From positions 1 to 23,641 of the forward strand of contig JBOGIG010000008.1 in NCBI GenBank assembly GCA_050742455.1: a stretch of 23,641 nt of DNA, in the 5' to 3' direction. Source of the DNA: JBOGIG01 sp050742455. GTDB lineage: Bacteria > Actinomycetota > Acidimicrobiia > Acidimicrobiales > JBOGIG01. Under the pieces are notes generated by a model. That model searched no databases. It saw nothing but the letters and a program-made list of their open reading frames with translations, and was not told the DNA's origin. The position numbers and the translations under genes are program-made. Shown here piece by piece: positions 6,701 to 14,041 of the stretch (positions are counted from its first letter, which is position 1; the number at the start of each line of letters is the position of its first letter).

Positions 6701-8533
6701 CTACTTCAGCCAGACGTTGGTGATGTCGCAGTTCTGGTTGAAGTCGTTGAAGATGCAGTTCTGCACCTTGGTCGAATGGTAGATGGCCGTCTTCTGTGCC
6801 CCCAGAGGGACCACGGCGGCATCGGCCATGATCTGCTTGGCCGCAGCCTGCCAGTCGGCAGTGGCTGCGCTGGTCGAGGTGGCCGCCAAGGCCTTGTCGA
6901 TCAGACCATTGACCACCGGGCTGTTGTAGTCGCCGTAGTCGGTGGAGTTCTTGCCATAGGTGCGCCCGTCAAACAGGGGCTCGATGACCGAACGGCCGTT
7001 GTTGCCCAACCAGTCGGGAATCCACCCAGGCTCGGCGATGTCCCACGACCCGGCCTTGCTGGCCGTCGGGTTCTCCAGGTACTTGGTGTAGAAGGTGTTG
7101 GCCGGATTGACCGCGATCAGGTCGACCTTGAAGCCAGCAGCCTGGAGGGCGGCCTGATCGGTCTGGGCCACCTGGGGATGCACGGAGTTGGTCCGGTAGA
7201 TCAGCTTGAGCGTGATCTGACCCGGAGCGTAACCGGCAGACTGCAGGAGGGCCTTGGCCTTGGCCGTATCACCATTGTTGCCCGGAGTGGGATAAGGGTT
7301 GTACCCGCTCACGTTGCCCACGCTGCCCGGCGGAACGATCTGATTGAGAGGCAGGTCGATGGTCGAACCGCCGTAAACCTGGCCCACCGCCGTCTTGTTG
7401 AAGGCGTATTCCAGAGCCTGGCGGACCTTGAGCTTGCCCAGGGCCCCATTGTTGTTGGGGCTCTGCAGGTTGATGGCGATGTAGGGGTTGATGGTGATGA
7501 AGTTTTGGCCCGTCGGTCCAATGACCAGGTTGGGATCCTTGCTCGTCTCCATGCCGGCCAGCAGCGCCGTCGGTACGACCTGGTCCCACAGCATGTCCTG
7601 GGTACCGGCCTGAACCTGCTGGACCGCCGACGTGGCGTCGGCCACGCCTTCGGTGATGTTGATCTGGTTCACGTAGGCCTTACGGATATTGTCGGTCGAA
7701 GCCTTCCAAGCCGGGTTCCGCACCAGCGAGATGGACTTCGTGGGCACGTAGCTGCTGATCGTGTAAGGGCCGTCCGAGATCGTGTGCTGGGCCTGATCGG
7801 TGCCACCCGGCAGGTAGTTCAGATACTCCTTGGGCGCCGGGGACGAGAAGGGCAGGGCCAGGATGTTGATGAAGTCCGATGCCGGCTGGGTCAAGGTGAA
7901 CTGAACCGTGGTGGCATCCACCGCTTTGATGCCCGAGATCTGATTCCCGTTGATGTAGGCGGCGACGTTGGCCACCGTCGGGGTCACACTCTTGGGGAAG
8001 GCGGCGGCGAACCCGTCGCAGTAGGTCTTCATACCGGCGATGGTCTGGGTGAAGTAGCCCGGGGCCCCGGTGGGAGACACCGGATTGCACAGACGCTTCA
8101 TGCCGAGAATCTCATCGGCCGCCGTCACCTGGCGGGGGGGAGTCGTGTCCCACATTGCTCCCTGGCGAATGTGGATGGTGTACACGGTGCCGTTGCTCGA
8201 GATGGTGGGCATGGCCGTGGCCAGGTCCGGGACCGGGTCTATCTGCGAACCGGTCGTGGTGGGATAGGTGTAGAGCTGGCGGGTGAAGGCCCGGTCCAGC
8301 GTGTAGGTGACGTCGTAGTAGCCGGACGCAGTGTCCATGCTGTCCACGTCGCCTTGGCCCACCAGAGTGAGCGTGCCACCTCGCACGGGCGTACCCGCCG
8401 ACGAAGTGGTCGAGGTGCTGGCGCTGTTGGGGGAACTGGATCCACATGCAGCGGCCACTACGGCCACCGCGGCCAGGACGCCCGCGATCCTCAATTTCCT
8501 CTTACCCGCCCAAACCCTGCGGCCGATGTGCAT
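6701..8533 (-). CDS. Peptide-type ABC transporter substrate-binding lipoprotein (SBP family 5)
   Basis: This 610-residue extracytoplasmic solute-binding protein is anchored as a lipoprotein. The N-terminus has basic residues (RRVWAGKRKLR), a hydrophobic core and the lipobox ending AAAC with the modified cysteine at residue 30. A serine/threonine-rich linker follows, as is usual for Gram-positive lipoproteins. The mature part begins GGTLTLVGQGDVDSMD, the strand and turn typical of SBP_bac_5 (DppA/OppA) proteins. Later blocks include TISDGPYTISSYVPTKSISLVRNPAWKAS and LKVRQALEYAFNKTAVGQVYGG, also family hallmarks. It is first in its operon. An upstream GGGGGA ribosome site is 4 bases from the ATG and a TATAAC -10 box lies about 30 bases upstream. 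Cysteines in the C-terminus (QNCIFNDFNQNC) may form a disulfide. The substrate could be a peptide or another compound carried by this family. Confidence 0.93.
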   Translation of the reverse strand: MHIGRRVWAGKRKLRIAGVLAAVAVVAAACGSSSPNSASTSTTSSAGTPVRGGTLTLVGQGDVDSMDTASGYYDVTYTLDRAFTRQLYTYPTTTGSQIDPVPDLATAMPTISSNGTVYTIHIRQGAMWDTTPPRQVTAADEILGMKRLCNPVSPTGAPGYFTQTIAGMKTYCDGFAAAFPKSVTPTVANVAAYINGNQISGIKAVDATTVQFTLTQPASDFINILALPFSSPAPKEYLNYLPGGTDQAQHTISDGPYTISSYVPTKSISLVRNPAWKASTDNIRKAYVNQINITEGVADATSAVQQVQAGTQDMLWDQVVPTALLAGMETSKDPNLVIGPTGQNFITINPYIAINLQSPNNNGALGKLKVRQALEYAFNKTAVGQVYGGSTIDLPLNQIVPPGSVGNVSGYNPYPTPGNNGDTAKAKALLQSAGYAPGQITLKLIYRTNSVHPQVAQTDQAALQAAGFKVDLIAVNPANTFYTKYLENPTASKAGSWDIAEPGWIPDWLGNNGRSVIEPLFDGRTYGKNSTDYGDYNSPVVNGLIDKALAATSTSAATADWQAAAKQIMADAAVVPLGAQKTAIYHSTKVQNCIFNDFNQNCDITNVWLK

Positions 8534-8555
8534 AGTTCCCCCGATCTGTTAGGAC

Positions 8556-8578
8556 GCGATGCATGTTATACACATCGC
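8556..8578 (-). promoter_or_regulatory. Promoter of the peptide importer with overlapping palindrome
   Basis: On the minus strand TATAAC (8570-8565) is a good -10 box, placing transcription start near 8558 and leaving a leader of about 25 bases with a GGGGGA ribosome site before the ATG at 8533. The -10 sits inside an inverted repeat, GCGATG (8556-8561) and CATCGC (8573-8578), with an 11-base spacer. This suggests an operator, but the regulator is unknown. No convincing -35 was found. Confidence 0.5.
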
Positions 8579-8741
8579 GACGTTCGTGGACTGATTTTTC
8601 TAGGCACGGTTTGAATGTCGAACGCCACTGCTTTGAGTTCCGCCGCCAACATATCCGAGCGCGACTGACCATAGTCCCACTGGGAGCATCGGGGTGACGA
8701 TGGTCACCTTGGGGCCGCGTGACGGCCGCGCCGGACGATCC

Positions 8742-9008
8742 TTAGCGCAGGCGCAGTGCCAGGATGGTGGAGGTGAAGGCAAAGGTCACGGCAATGGCCA
8801 CGGTGAGACGGTCGAGGTTTTTCTCGGCAACCGTGGACCCGGCAGCCGCTTGGCCGACGCTGCCACCGAACATGTCGGACAATCCGCCCCCCCGACCGCT
8901 GTGCAAGAGGATCAGGACGATCAAGGCCAAAGAGACGATGACGTGAACGACGACAATGGCGACGGTGAGCACGGATACATCCTCGCCCATGGGGGCCATC
9001 GGATTCAA
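8742..9008 (-). CDS. secG: Protein translocase subunit SecG
   Basis: This small membrane protein of the Sec translocon assists SecYEG-mediated protein export. It has 88 codons from the ATG at 9008. A start at the internal GTG at 8972 (VLTVAIVVVHVIV, about 76 residues) fits the family better, because SecG usually begins just before its first helix. The family hallmark LLHSGRGGGLSDMFGGS lies between two hydrophobic helices (VVVHVIVSLALIVLILL and LTVAIAVTFAFTSTILAL). It is the final gene of the glycolytic block, immediately after tpiA, which is the standard actinobacterial position. The 208 bases after it contain only the importer promoter and a weak hairpin (GGTGAC/GTCACC at 8693-8708). Confidence 0.93.
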   Translation of the reverse strand: MNPMAPMGEDVSVLTVAIVVVHVIVSLALIVLILLHSGRGGGLSDMFGGSVGQAAAGSTVAEKNLDRLTVAIAVTFAFTSTILALRLR

Positions 9009-9025
9009 GCCACGACAGTGGGGGC

Positions 9026-9817
9026 TCAGGCGAACTGAACGATGCGGGCGAACTCGTCGGGGTCCAAACTGGCTCCACCCACCAGGGCCCCGTCAATGTC
9101 GGGCTGGGCCATGAGATCGGCCATGGTGTCGGCCTTGACCGAACCCCCGTACTGGATCCTCACTCCCAAGCCTGCCTGGGCACCAAAGTGGGAAGCGACC
9201 AGGGCCCGGATCTGTCCACACACCTCCTGGGCGTCTTGGGGTGTGGCCGTGCGTCCGGTACCGATGGCCCAGATGGGCTCGTACGCCACGACCAGGCCGG
9301 CCACCTCGGTCCCCGTGAGGCCGTCGAGTCCGGTCCCTACCTGGCCGGCCACCTTGTCCCCGGTCATGCCGCGGTCGCGCTCCTCGGCCGTTTCCCCGAC
9401 ACACAGGATCGGGATCATGCCATGGCGCAAGACCGCTCCCAACTTTGTCCGCACCACCTTGTCGGACTCGCCGCCCTCGCCGTTCACACCGGACCGGCGT
9501 TCGGAATGGCCCACGATCACATAGGCGACATTGAGCTTGGCCAGCATGACCGGGCTGACCTCACCGGTAAACGCCCCAGCATCTTCGCCGTGGCAGTCCT
9601 GGGCTCCCAGGGACACGGGAATCTGATCAGACTCCAGAACCGTCTGCACCGAACGCAGATCGGTGAAGGGGGGATGGATGGACACGTCCGCCCGACGGTA
9701 ATCTTCGGGTCGCAGCCGGTACGACAGCTTCTGGGTGGCCTGGATGGCCTCAAAATGGTTCTTGTTCATCTTCCAGTTGCCACTAACCAGAGGCTTGCGG
9801 TCAGGCACCGGTCGCAC
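9026..9817 (-). CDS. tpiA: Triosephosphate isomerase
   Basis: This cytosolic enzyme interconverts dihydroxyacetone phosphate and glyceraldehyde 3-phosphate. The 263-residue product has the family motifs with the catalytic residues in place: N14 and K16 in SGNWKMN, H104 in IVGHSERR, E180 in AYEPIWAIGTG, and the phosphate-binding loop IQYGGSVK. Length is normal for a bacterial enzyme. The start is the GTG at 9817 or a second GTG at 9808; both overlap the 3' end of pgk, so translation is coupled to it. It follows gap and pgk and precedes secG, the canonical arrangement, giving coordinated expression of lower glycolysis. Confidence 0.97.
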   Translation of the reverse strand: MRPVPDRKPLVSGNWKMNKNHFEAIQATQKLSYRLRPEDYRRADVSIHPPFTDLRSVQTVLESDQIPVSLGAQDCHGEDAGAFTGEVSPVMLAKLNVAYVIVGHSERRSGVNGEGGESDKVVRTKLGAVLRHGMIPILCVGETAEERDRGMTGDKVAGQVGTGLDGLTGTEVAGLVVAYEPIWAIGTGRTATPQDAQEVCGQIRALVASHFGAQAGLGVRIQYGGSVKADTMADLMAQPDIDGALVGGASLDPDEFARIVQFA

Positions 9818-11141
9818 CCGCCGTTCCGCCCGGGGTGGCCGGCTTTCCGCCCCGGGTGGCCGGCTTTCCGCCCAAGGTGGCCGGCCCTTTGATTCCAGGC
9901 CGAGGGTGGCCGATTCCCCATTGCAGGGCCGACTCCCTCAGCGCTGCGAGGCCGGGAAGGTCACCGTGCTCGATCAACTCCAGGCTGGCCCCGCCCCCGG
10001 TGGATAGATGGTCCACCTCGTCCTCCCAGCCCAGTGCGGCCAGCGCTGCCGCGCTGTCGCCCCCGCCCACCACGGTGAAGCCCCGGCAGTCGGCCACAGC
10101 TCGGGCGACAGCCCTGGTACCCGACTCGAAGCGGGGGTCCTCGAACACACCCATGGGGCCATTCCACAACACGGTACGGGCCGAAGCGATCTCATCGATG
10201 AACTCCGCCGCCGTACCCGGACCGATGTCGGCCCCCCGCCAGCCGGAGGGGAGGCTGCGCCCGCACTGACGCACCTGGCCTGTCCCGGCACGCCCTGACC
10301 CGAAGGAGCCATCGGGACTGAGCGCCACGATGTCGGTTGGGACCATGATGCGCCGGCCCGAGTCCAGCAGTTCCCGGCAGTTCTCGATCTGGTCCTCCTC
10401 GACCAGGGAGTCTCCCACCGAGTGGCCCAGAGCCACCAGGAAGGTGAAGCACATGCCCCCCCCGATCAGCAGCACTTCGACCTTCTCGATCAGGGAGCGC
10501 ACCACTCCGAGCTTGTCGGACACCTTGGCCCCCCCCAGCACCGCGCAAAATGGCCTAGACGGTCGGTGCAACAGGCCGCCCAGCACCTCAACCTCCCGGG
10601 CCAGCAATCGGCCCGCCACGCTGGGCAGGTGACGAGGAGGACCCATCACCGAGGCGTGACGTCGATGTGACGATCCGAAGGCATCGTTTACGAACAGGTC
10701 AAACCCCGCAACCAGTGCGTCGACGAAGCCCGGGTCGTTCTCCTCCTCTCCCGGTCGAAGGCGCAAGTTATCCAACACGTCCACTCCGGGCGCCAGCTGG
10801 GCCAGCACACGGCGGACGGGTTCGAGCGAGAACTGGGCCTGCTCACCGGCTCCCCCGGCCGCCTCGGCTCCCCCGGATACCTCCGGTCCCCCGGATACTT
10901 CCGCACCTGCCCGCGGACGACCCAGGTGGCTGGCCACGCTGACTTTGGCCCCCTTCGACGTCAACCATTCGATGGTGGGCAGTGCCGCTCGGATCCGGAA
11001 ATCGTCGACAATCTCAAATGAACCGGACGCCGTCTGGCGCAACGGCACGTTCAGATCTGCCCGAACCAGGACACGCTTTCCGGCCGGGTTGGGAAGGTCC
11101 TCGAGCACCGGCACATCGAGGGGGTTGGAAGGCTGGCTCAC
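9801..11141 (-). CDS. pgk: Phosphoglycerate kinase with repeat-bearing insert and tail
   Basis: This enzyme transfers phosphate from 1,3-bisphosphoglycerate to ADP. It is read from a GTG at 11141, 446 residues, against about 390-415 in typical bacterial enzymes. Core motifs are intact: RADLNVPL (27-34), SHLGRP (71-76), DNLRLRPGEEENDPGFV, GGAKVSDKLGV, the nucleotide-binding WNGPMGVFE and GGGDSAAAL, and STGGGASLELIEHGDLPGLAAL near the end. The extra length is in two places. A Gly/Glu/Ala insert at about residues 78-102 is encoded by an 18-base repeat. A tail from about residue 416 has GGKPAT units encoded by a 21-base repeat. Neither touches the catalytic motifs, so activity is expected. It lies 3 bases after gap and overlaps tpiA. 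No good ribosome site precedes the GTG, which suggests translation by coupling. Confidence 0.95.
   Translation of the reverse strand: MSQPSNPLDVPVLEDLPNPAGKRVLVRADLNVPLRQTASGSFEIVDDFRIRAALPTIEWLTSKGAKVSVASHLGRPRAGAEVSGGPEVSGGAEAAGGAGEQAQFSLEPVRRVLAQLAPGVDVLDNLRLRPGEEENDPGFVDALVAGFDLFVNDAFGSSHRRHASVMGPPRHLPSVAGRLLAREVEVLGGLLHRPSRPFCAVLGGAKVSDKLGVVRSLIEKVEVLLIGGGMCFTFLVALGHSVGDSLVEEDQIENCRELLDSGRRIMVPTDIVALSPDGSFGSGRAGTGQVRQCGRSLPSGWRGADIGPGTAAEFIDEIASARTVLWNGPMGVFEDPRFESGTRAVARAVADCRGFTVVGGGDSAAALAALGWEDEVDHLSTGGGASLELIEHGDLPGLAALRESALQWGIGHPRPGIKGPATLGGKPATRGGKPATPGGTAGATGA
9824..9886 (-). repeat. 21-bp x3 tandem repeat encoding the PGK C-terminal tail
   Basis: Three consecutive 21-base units lie at 9824-9844, 9845-9865 and 9866-9886. 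Each begins TTCCGCCC and ends GGTGGCCGGC plus one base, and they differ at only a few positions. They encode seven-residue units of the GGKPAT(R/P) kind at about residues 419-440 of PGK. A fainter related segment (GAGGGTGGCCGATT) follows. The unit length is a multiple of three, so copy-number change would keep the reading frame. Confidence 0.9.
10851..10904 (-). repeat. 18-bp x3 tandem repeat inside pgk
   Basis: Three 18-base units lie at 10851-10868, 10869-10886 and 10887-10904. All start TCCCCCGG; the second and third differ in only two or three bases (TCCCCCGGATACCTCCGG against TCCCCCGGATACTTCCGC). They encode the Gly/Glu/Val/Ser-rich insert at about residues 80-97, in the loop after SHLGRP. 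Confidence 0.88.
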
Positions 11142-11144
11142 GGA

Positions 11145-12167
11145 TTAGGAGTTAGCCCGGCCTATCACGATGGCCATGTCCACCAGCCGGTTCGAGTAGC
11201 CCCACTCGTTGTCGTACCAGCCGAGGGTCTTGATCAGGGTGGCGCCGTCTCCAGCCGGGATGGCCATGGTCAGGCCGGCGTCGAAGGTGCAACTGGCCGG
11301 CGAGCCCACGATGTCGGAGGAGACCAGGGGATCTTCTGAGTACACCAGGACCCGGGCCATCGGACCCGATTCGGCCGCAGCCCGGAAGGCCTCGTTAGCA
11401 GCCTCGACGCTGACGTCGCCTTCGAGGATGGCGGTGAAGTCGGTGATAGACCCAACCGGGACGGGCACCCGCAAAGACGTCCCGTCCAGGCGCCCATTCA
11501 TGGCCTGCAGGACGAGACCAGTAGCCCGGGCCGCACCGGTGGAGGAGGGCACGATGTTGATCGAGGCAGCCCGGGCCCGGCGAAGATCCTTGTGGGCCAG
11601 ATCCAAGAGGTTCTGGTCGTTGGTATAGGCGTGAACGGTAGTCATCAGCCCGGAGCGGACCCCGAAGGCATCGTCGAGCACCTTGACCATGGGCACAAAA
11701 CAATTGGTGGTGCACGAAGCGTTGGACACCACCGTGTGCAAAGCGGGGTCGAAGGTATCGTCATTGACCCCCATGACAAAGGTGGCGTCGACATTGGTGG
11801 CCGGAGCGGAGATGAGCACGCGGGGCGCCCCCGCTTCGATGTGGGCCCGGGCCGCTCCCCCGTCGGTGAAGATGCCGGTGGATTCCACCACTACGTCAAC
11901 GACCAGTTCCTCCCAGGGCAGAGCCTTGGGATCCCGTTCAGCAAACACCCTGATGACCTGGCCATTGACCCCGATCCCGTCCGGGGTGACCTCGACTCCG
12001 GGTAGGTGGCCGTGGGTAGAGTCATGGGCCAGCAAGTGGGCATTCACCTCCACCGATGTGAGGTCGTTGACACCCACCACCTCGACGTCAGCGCCTGATT
12101 TCAGCGCAGCCCGTACAAAGTTTCTTCCGATCCGCCCAAAGCCATTGATACCCACGCGTACGGTCAA
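11145..12167 (-). CDS. gap: Glyceraldehyde-3-phosphate dehydrogenase, NAD-type, TTG start
   Basis: This 340-residue glycolytic dehydrogenase oxidises and phosphorylates glyceraldehyde 3-phosphate. The Rossmann motif VGINGFGRIGRNFVRA starts at residue 5. D35 in VGVND at the end of the second strand indicates preference for NAD over NADP. The catalytic cysteine is C152 in SNASCTTNC, and the partner histidine lies in TVHAYTNDQNLLD. The C-terminus YDNEWGYSNRLVDMA is complete. The start is a TTG at 12167, well supported by a perfect AGGAGG ribosome site five bases upstream and by the residues fitting the family N-terminus. It follows yvcK by 51 bases and is followed by pgk after 3 bases. Confidence 0.97.
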   Translation of the reverse strand: MTVRVGINGFGRIGRNFVRAALKSGADVEVVGVNDLTSVEVNAHLLAHDSTHGHLPGVEVTPDGIGVNGQVIRVFAERDPKALPWEELVVDVVVESTGIFTDGGAARAHIEAGAPRVLISAPATNVDATFVMGVNDDTFDPALHTVVSNASCTTNCFVPMVKVLDDAFGVRSGLMTTVHAYTNDQNLLDLAHKDLRRARAASINIVPSSTGAARATGLVLQAMNGRLDGTSLRVPVPVGSITDFTAILEGDVSVEAANEAFRAAAESGPMARVLVYSEDPLVSSDIVGSPASCTFDAGLTMAIPAGDGATLIKTLGWYDNEWGYSNRLVDMAIVIGRANS

Positions 12168-12172
12168 CTGGT

Positions 12173-12178
12173 CCTCCT
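12173..12178 (-). promoter_or_regulatory. Shine-Dalgarno that fixes the TTG start of gap
   Basis: AGGAGG on the minus strand (12178-12173) is followed by ACCAG and then TTG at 12167. The perfect site and 5-base spacing explain how a weak start codon can support a highly expressed enzyme. No ATG or GTG in this frame fits the family N-terminus. Confidence 0.75.
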
Positions 12179-12218
12179 GGCATTCCCCACCCGATCGCCC
12201 CTGCGGGCCTGTTGGTGC

Positions 12219-13190
12219 CTATCCGATCAGACCGGACAGAGCCCTCGCCAATTTTGCCGGATCGTGGGATCGGGCGCCTCCAAGACGCAGGTCGGCGACC
12301 TGGTACGAGAAATCGTACTCGTGGGCCATTTTGTCCAGATGGCCGAGGGACATGGCGCTGGTGTCGCACAGGACGACGTCGGGCTCGACCCCGTGCTCCA
12401 AAAGAGCTTCCACGTGATCGCCCACATCCAGTTGGGCCGTTTCTGCCTCCTGGTGGTCCAGGTTGCACACGTACACCAGTTGCGCCCGGGTCAGGGCCAG
12501 GGCGGCCCCGATGGCAGGAACGGTGGCCGTGGCCAACACACTCGTGTAGAGCGACCCCGGTCCGAGCACCACCTGGTCGGCCTCCATGATGGCAGTGGTC
12601 ACATCGGGATGAACCGGGGGGTCGGCTGGATGCAGGGAAATAGTCCGAATGGCGGGAGTCCGTGCCACCGCCGCCTGGCCCTCGATCGCTCCTCCTTCGG
12701 TCCGTGCCCTCAGCGTCACCGGCACGGTGGTGGCCGCCAGGACCCGGCCAACGGCGTGCAGAAGGAATCCTGCTTCATCCAGGGCCGATTGGAAGTCGCC
12801 GGTGGCTGCGGTCAATCCGGCAATCACCAGGTTCCCCAGGGGATGGCCGGCCAGTTCCCCGTCCTCGAAGCGGTGCTCGAAGGCCCGTCCCCAGGTGGAC
12901 CCTGGTTCGCTGAGGGCGCCCAGACAGCGCCTTATGTCCCCCGGCGGCGGTATGCCGAGCAACTGGCGCAGGCGTCCGGATGACCCTCCGTCGTCGGCCA
13001 CCGACACCACGGCCGTGATCCGATGGGCGTATTCCCGGATGGCAACCAGTCCGGCGGCCAATCCGTGTCCACCCCCCAATGCCGTCACCCCTACGCCATG
13101 GGCGGGCGACGTCTCCACCGGCAGAGCGCGGAGCAACGGGCGTTCATTGGTGGCGCCGGTTACGCCCTCGCCCCCGATAGGCCGGCTCAC
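12219..13190 (-). CDS. yvcK: YvcK/CofD-like gluconeogenesis factor
   Basis: This 323-residue cytosolic protein belongs to the YvcK (UPF0052, CofD-like) family. Homologues bind UDP-sugars and affect cell-wall precursor allocation and growth on gluconeogenic carbon. The glycine-rich loop TALGGGHGLAAGL is at about 36-48, VVSVADDGGSSGRLR follows, then PPPGDIRRCLGAL and GHPLGNLVIAGL, all strongly conserved. VVLGPGSLYTSVLATATVPAI and YVCNLDHQEAETAQL in the second half complete the signature. The GTG start at 13190 overlaps the rapZ stop as GTGA, so the two are translationally coupled. The usual third partner, whiA, does not follow; gap begins after 51 bases. Confidence 0.93.
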   Translation of the reverse strand: MSRPIGGEGVTGATNERPLLRALPVETSPAHGVGVTALGGGHGLAAGLVAIREYAHRITAVVSVADDGGSSGRLRQLLGIPPPGDIRRCLGALSEPGSTWGRAFEHRFEDGELAGHPLGNLVIAGLTAATGDFQSALDEAGFLLHAVGRVLAATTVPVTLRARTEGGAIEGQAAVARTPAIRTISLHPADPPVHPDVTTAIMEADQVVLGPGSLYTSVLATATVPAIGAALALTRAQLVYVCNLDHQEAETAQLDVGDHVEALLEHGVEPDVVLCDTSAMSLGHLDKMAHEYDFSYQVADLRLGGARSHDPAKLARALSGLIG

Positions 13191-14041
13191 CGGTTGATAT
13201 CCCGATGGTGGACGTTGGGCTTGAAGCCCCGGGCCTCCATGCGCCGAGCCATCTCCTCGGCCACCACCACCGAGCGATGGTGGCCGCCGGTGCAGCCGAG
13301 CGCCAGGGTCAGGTAGGACTTGCCCTCCTTGACGTACGCCGGCAGCAACAGGCCGAGCAGATCGTCCAGCTTGGTCAAGAAGGGCGCGGTCTGCTCCTGG
13401 GCCATCACATAGTCCCGGACCGGTGCCTCCAGTCCGGTGCGGGGGCGCAGGTCATCCACCCAGTGAGGATTCGGCAGGAATCGACAGTCCATCACCAGGT
13501 CCACGTCAAGGGGGATGCCGTGCTTGAAGCCAAAGGACATGACCGTGACGGTCATTGCATCCCCGGCGTCATCGTGTTCGAAGAGCTCCACCAGCCGCTT
13601 GCGAAGTTCGTGCAGGTTCATATCCGAGGTGTCCACGGCCACGTCGGCCTGGTCCTTGATGCGGCTCAGCATGATCCGCTCGCGGGCGATGGACTCCACC
13701 ACCCCATCGGCCGCCAAGGGATGGCGGCGGCGGGTTCCCTCGAACCTTCGCACCAGCACGTCATCACTGGCATCGAGGAACAACACCCTGACTCGAGCCC
13801 CGGTGCTGCGCAGGTTGTCCAAGGCAGGAGAAACGTCCTCGATGTGGCCGCTGCCCCCCCGGCCCACCACCAGCGCCACCCTTTCGGTTTCCGAACCCGG
13901 GCTCCCCACCAGGTCGGCCACCTTGGTAATGAGTGAGGGCGGGATGTTGTCGATGACGAACCAGCTCAGATCCTCGAAGGTGTCGGCCGCGGTAGACCGT
14001 CCTGCTCCTGACATACCGGCGATGACCAGGAACTCACTCAT
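13187..14041 (-). CDS. rapZ: RapZ-family RNase adapter / nucleotide-binding protein
   Basis: This 284-residue protein has an N-terminal P-loop GMSGAGRS (9-16) and a C-terminal RapZ domain. The domain contains SFGFKHGIPLDVDLVMDCRFLPNPHW, and the segment LALGCTGGHHRSVVVAEEMA, which forms the ligand pocket in E. coli RapZ. In enterobacteria RapZ senses glucosamine-6-phosphate and guides RNase E. In Actinobacteria the role is less clear but is linked to cell-envelope metabolism. The P-loop lysine is arginine, which I believe is usual in actinobacterial homologues, so ATPase activity should not be assumed. Its ATG overlaps the stop of the methyltransferase gene (ATGA) and its stop overlaps yvcK. 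Confidence 0.94.
   Translation of the reverse strand: MSEFLVIAGMSGAGRSTAADTFEDLSWFVIDNIPPSLITKVADLVGSPGSETERVALVVGRGGSGHIEDVSPALDNLRSTGARVRVLFLDASDDVLVRRFEGTRRRHPLAADGVVESIARERIMLSRIKDQADVAVDTSDMNLHELRKRLVELFEHDDAGDAMTVTVMSFGFKHGIPLDVDLVMDCRFLPNPHWVDDLRPRTGLEAPVRDYVMAQEQTAPFLTKLDDLLGLLLPAYVKEGKSYLTLALGCTGGHHRSVVVAEEMARRMEARGFKPNVHHRDINR

Noticed and set aside
6638..8614. 658-codon open frame on the plus strand opposite the binding-protein gene
   Set aside because: Its composition is that of a high-GC antisense shadow with no recognisable domain, while the minus strand encodes a clear lipoprotein with all family motifs.
8693..8708. GGTGAC/GTCACC hairpin after secG as a terminator
   Set aside because: Only a 6-base stem and no T-run on the minus strand; too weak to call.
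9188..9892. 234-codon plus-strand frame opposite tpiA
   Set aside because: Antisense shadow; part of it simply reads through the 21-base repeat in another frame.
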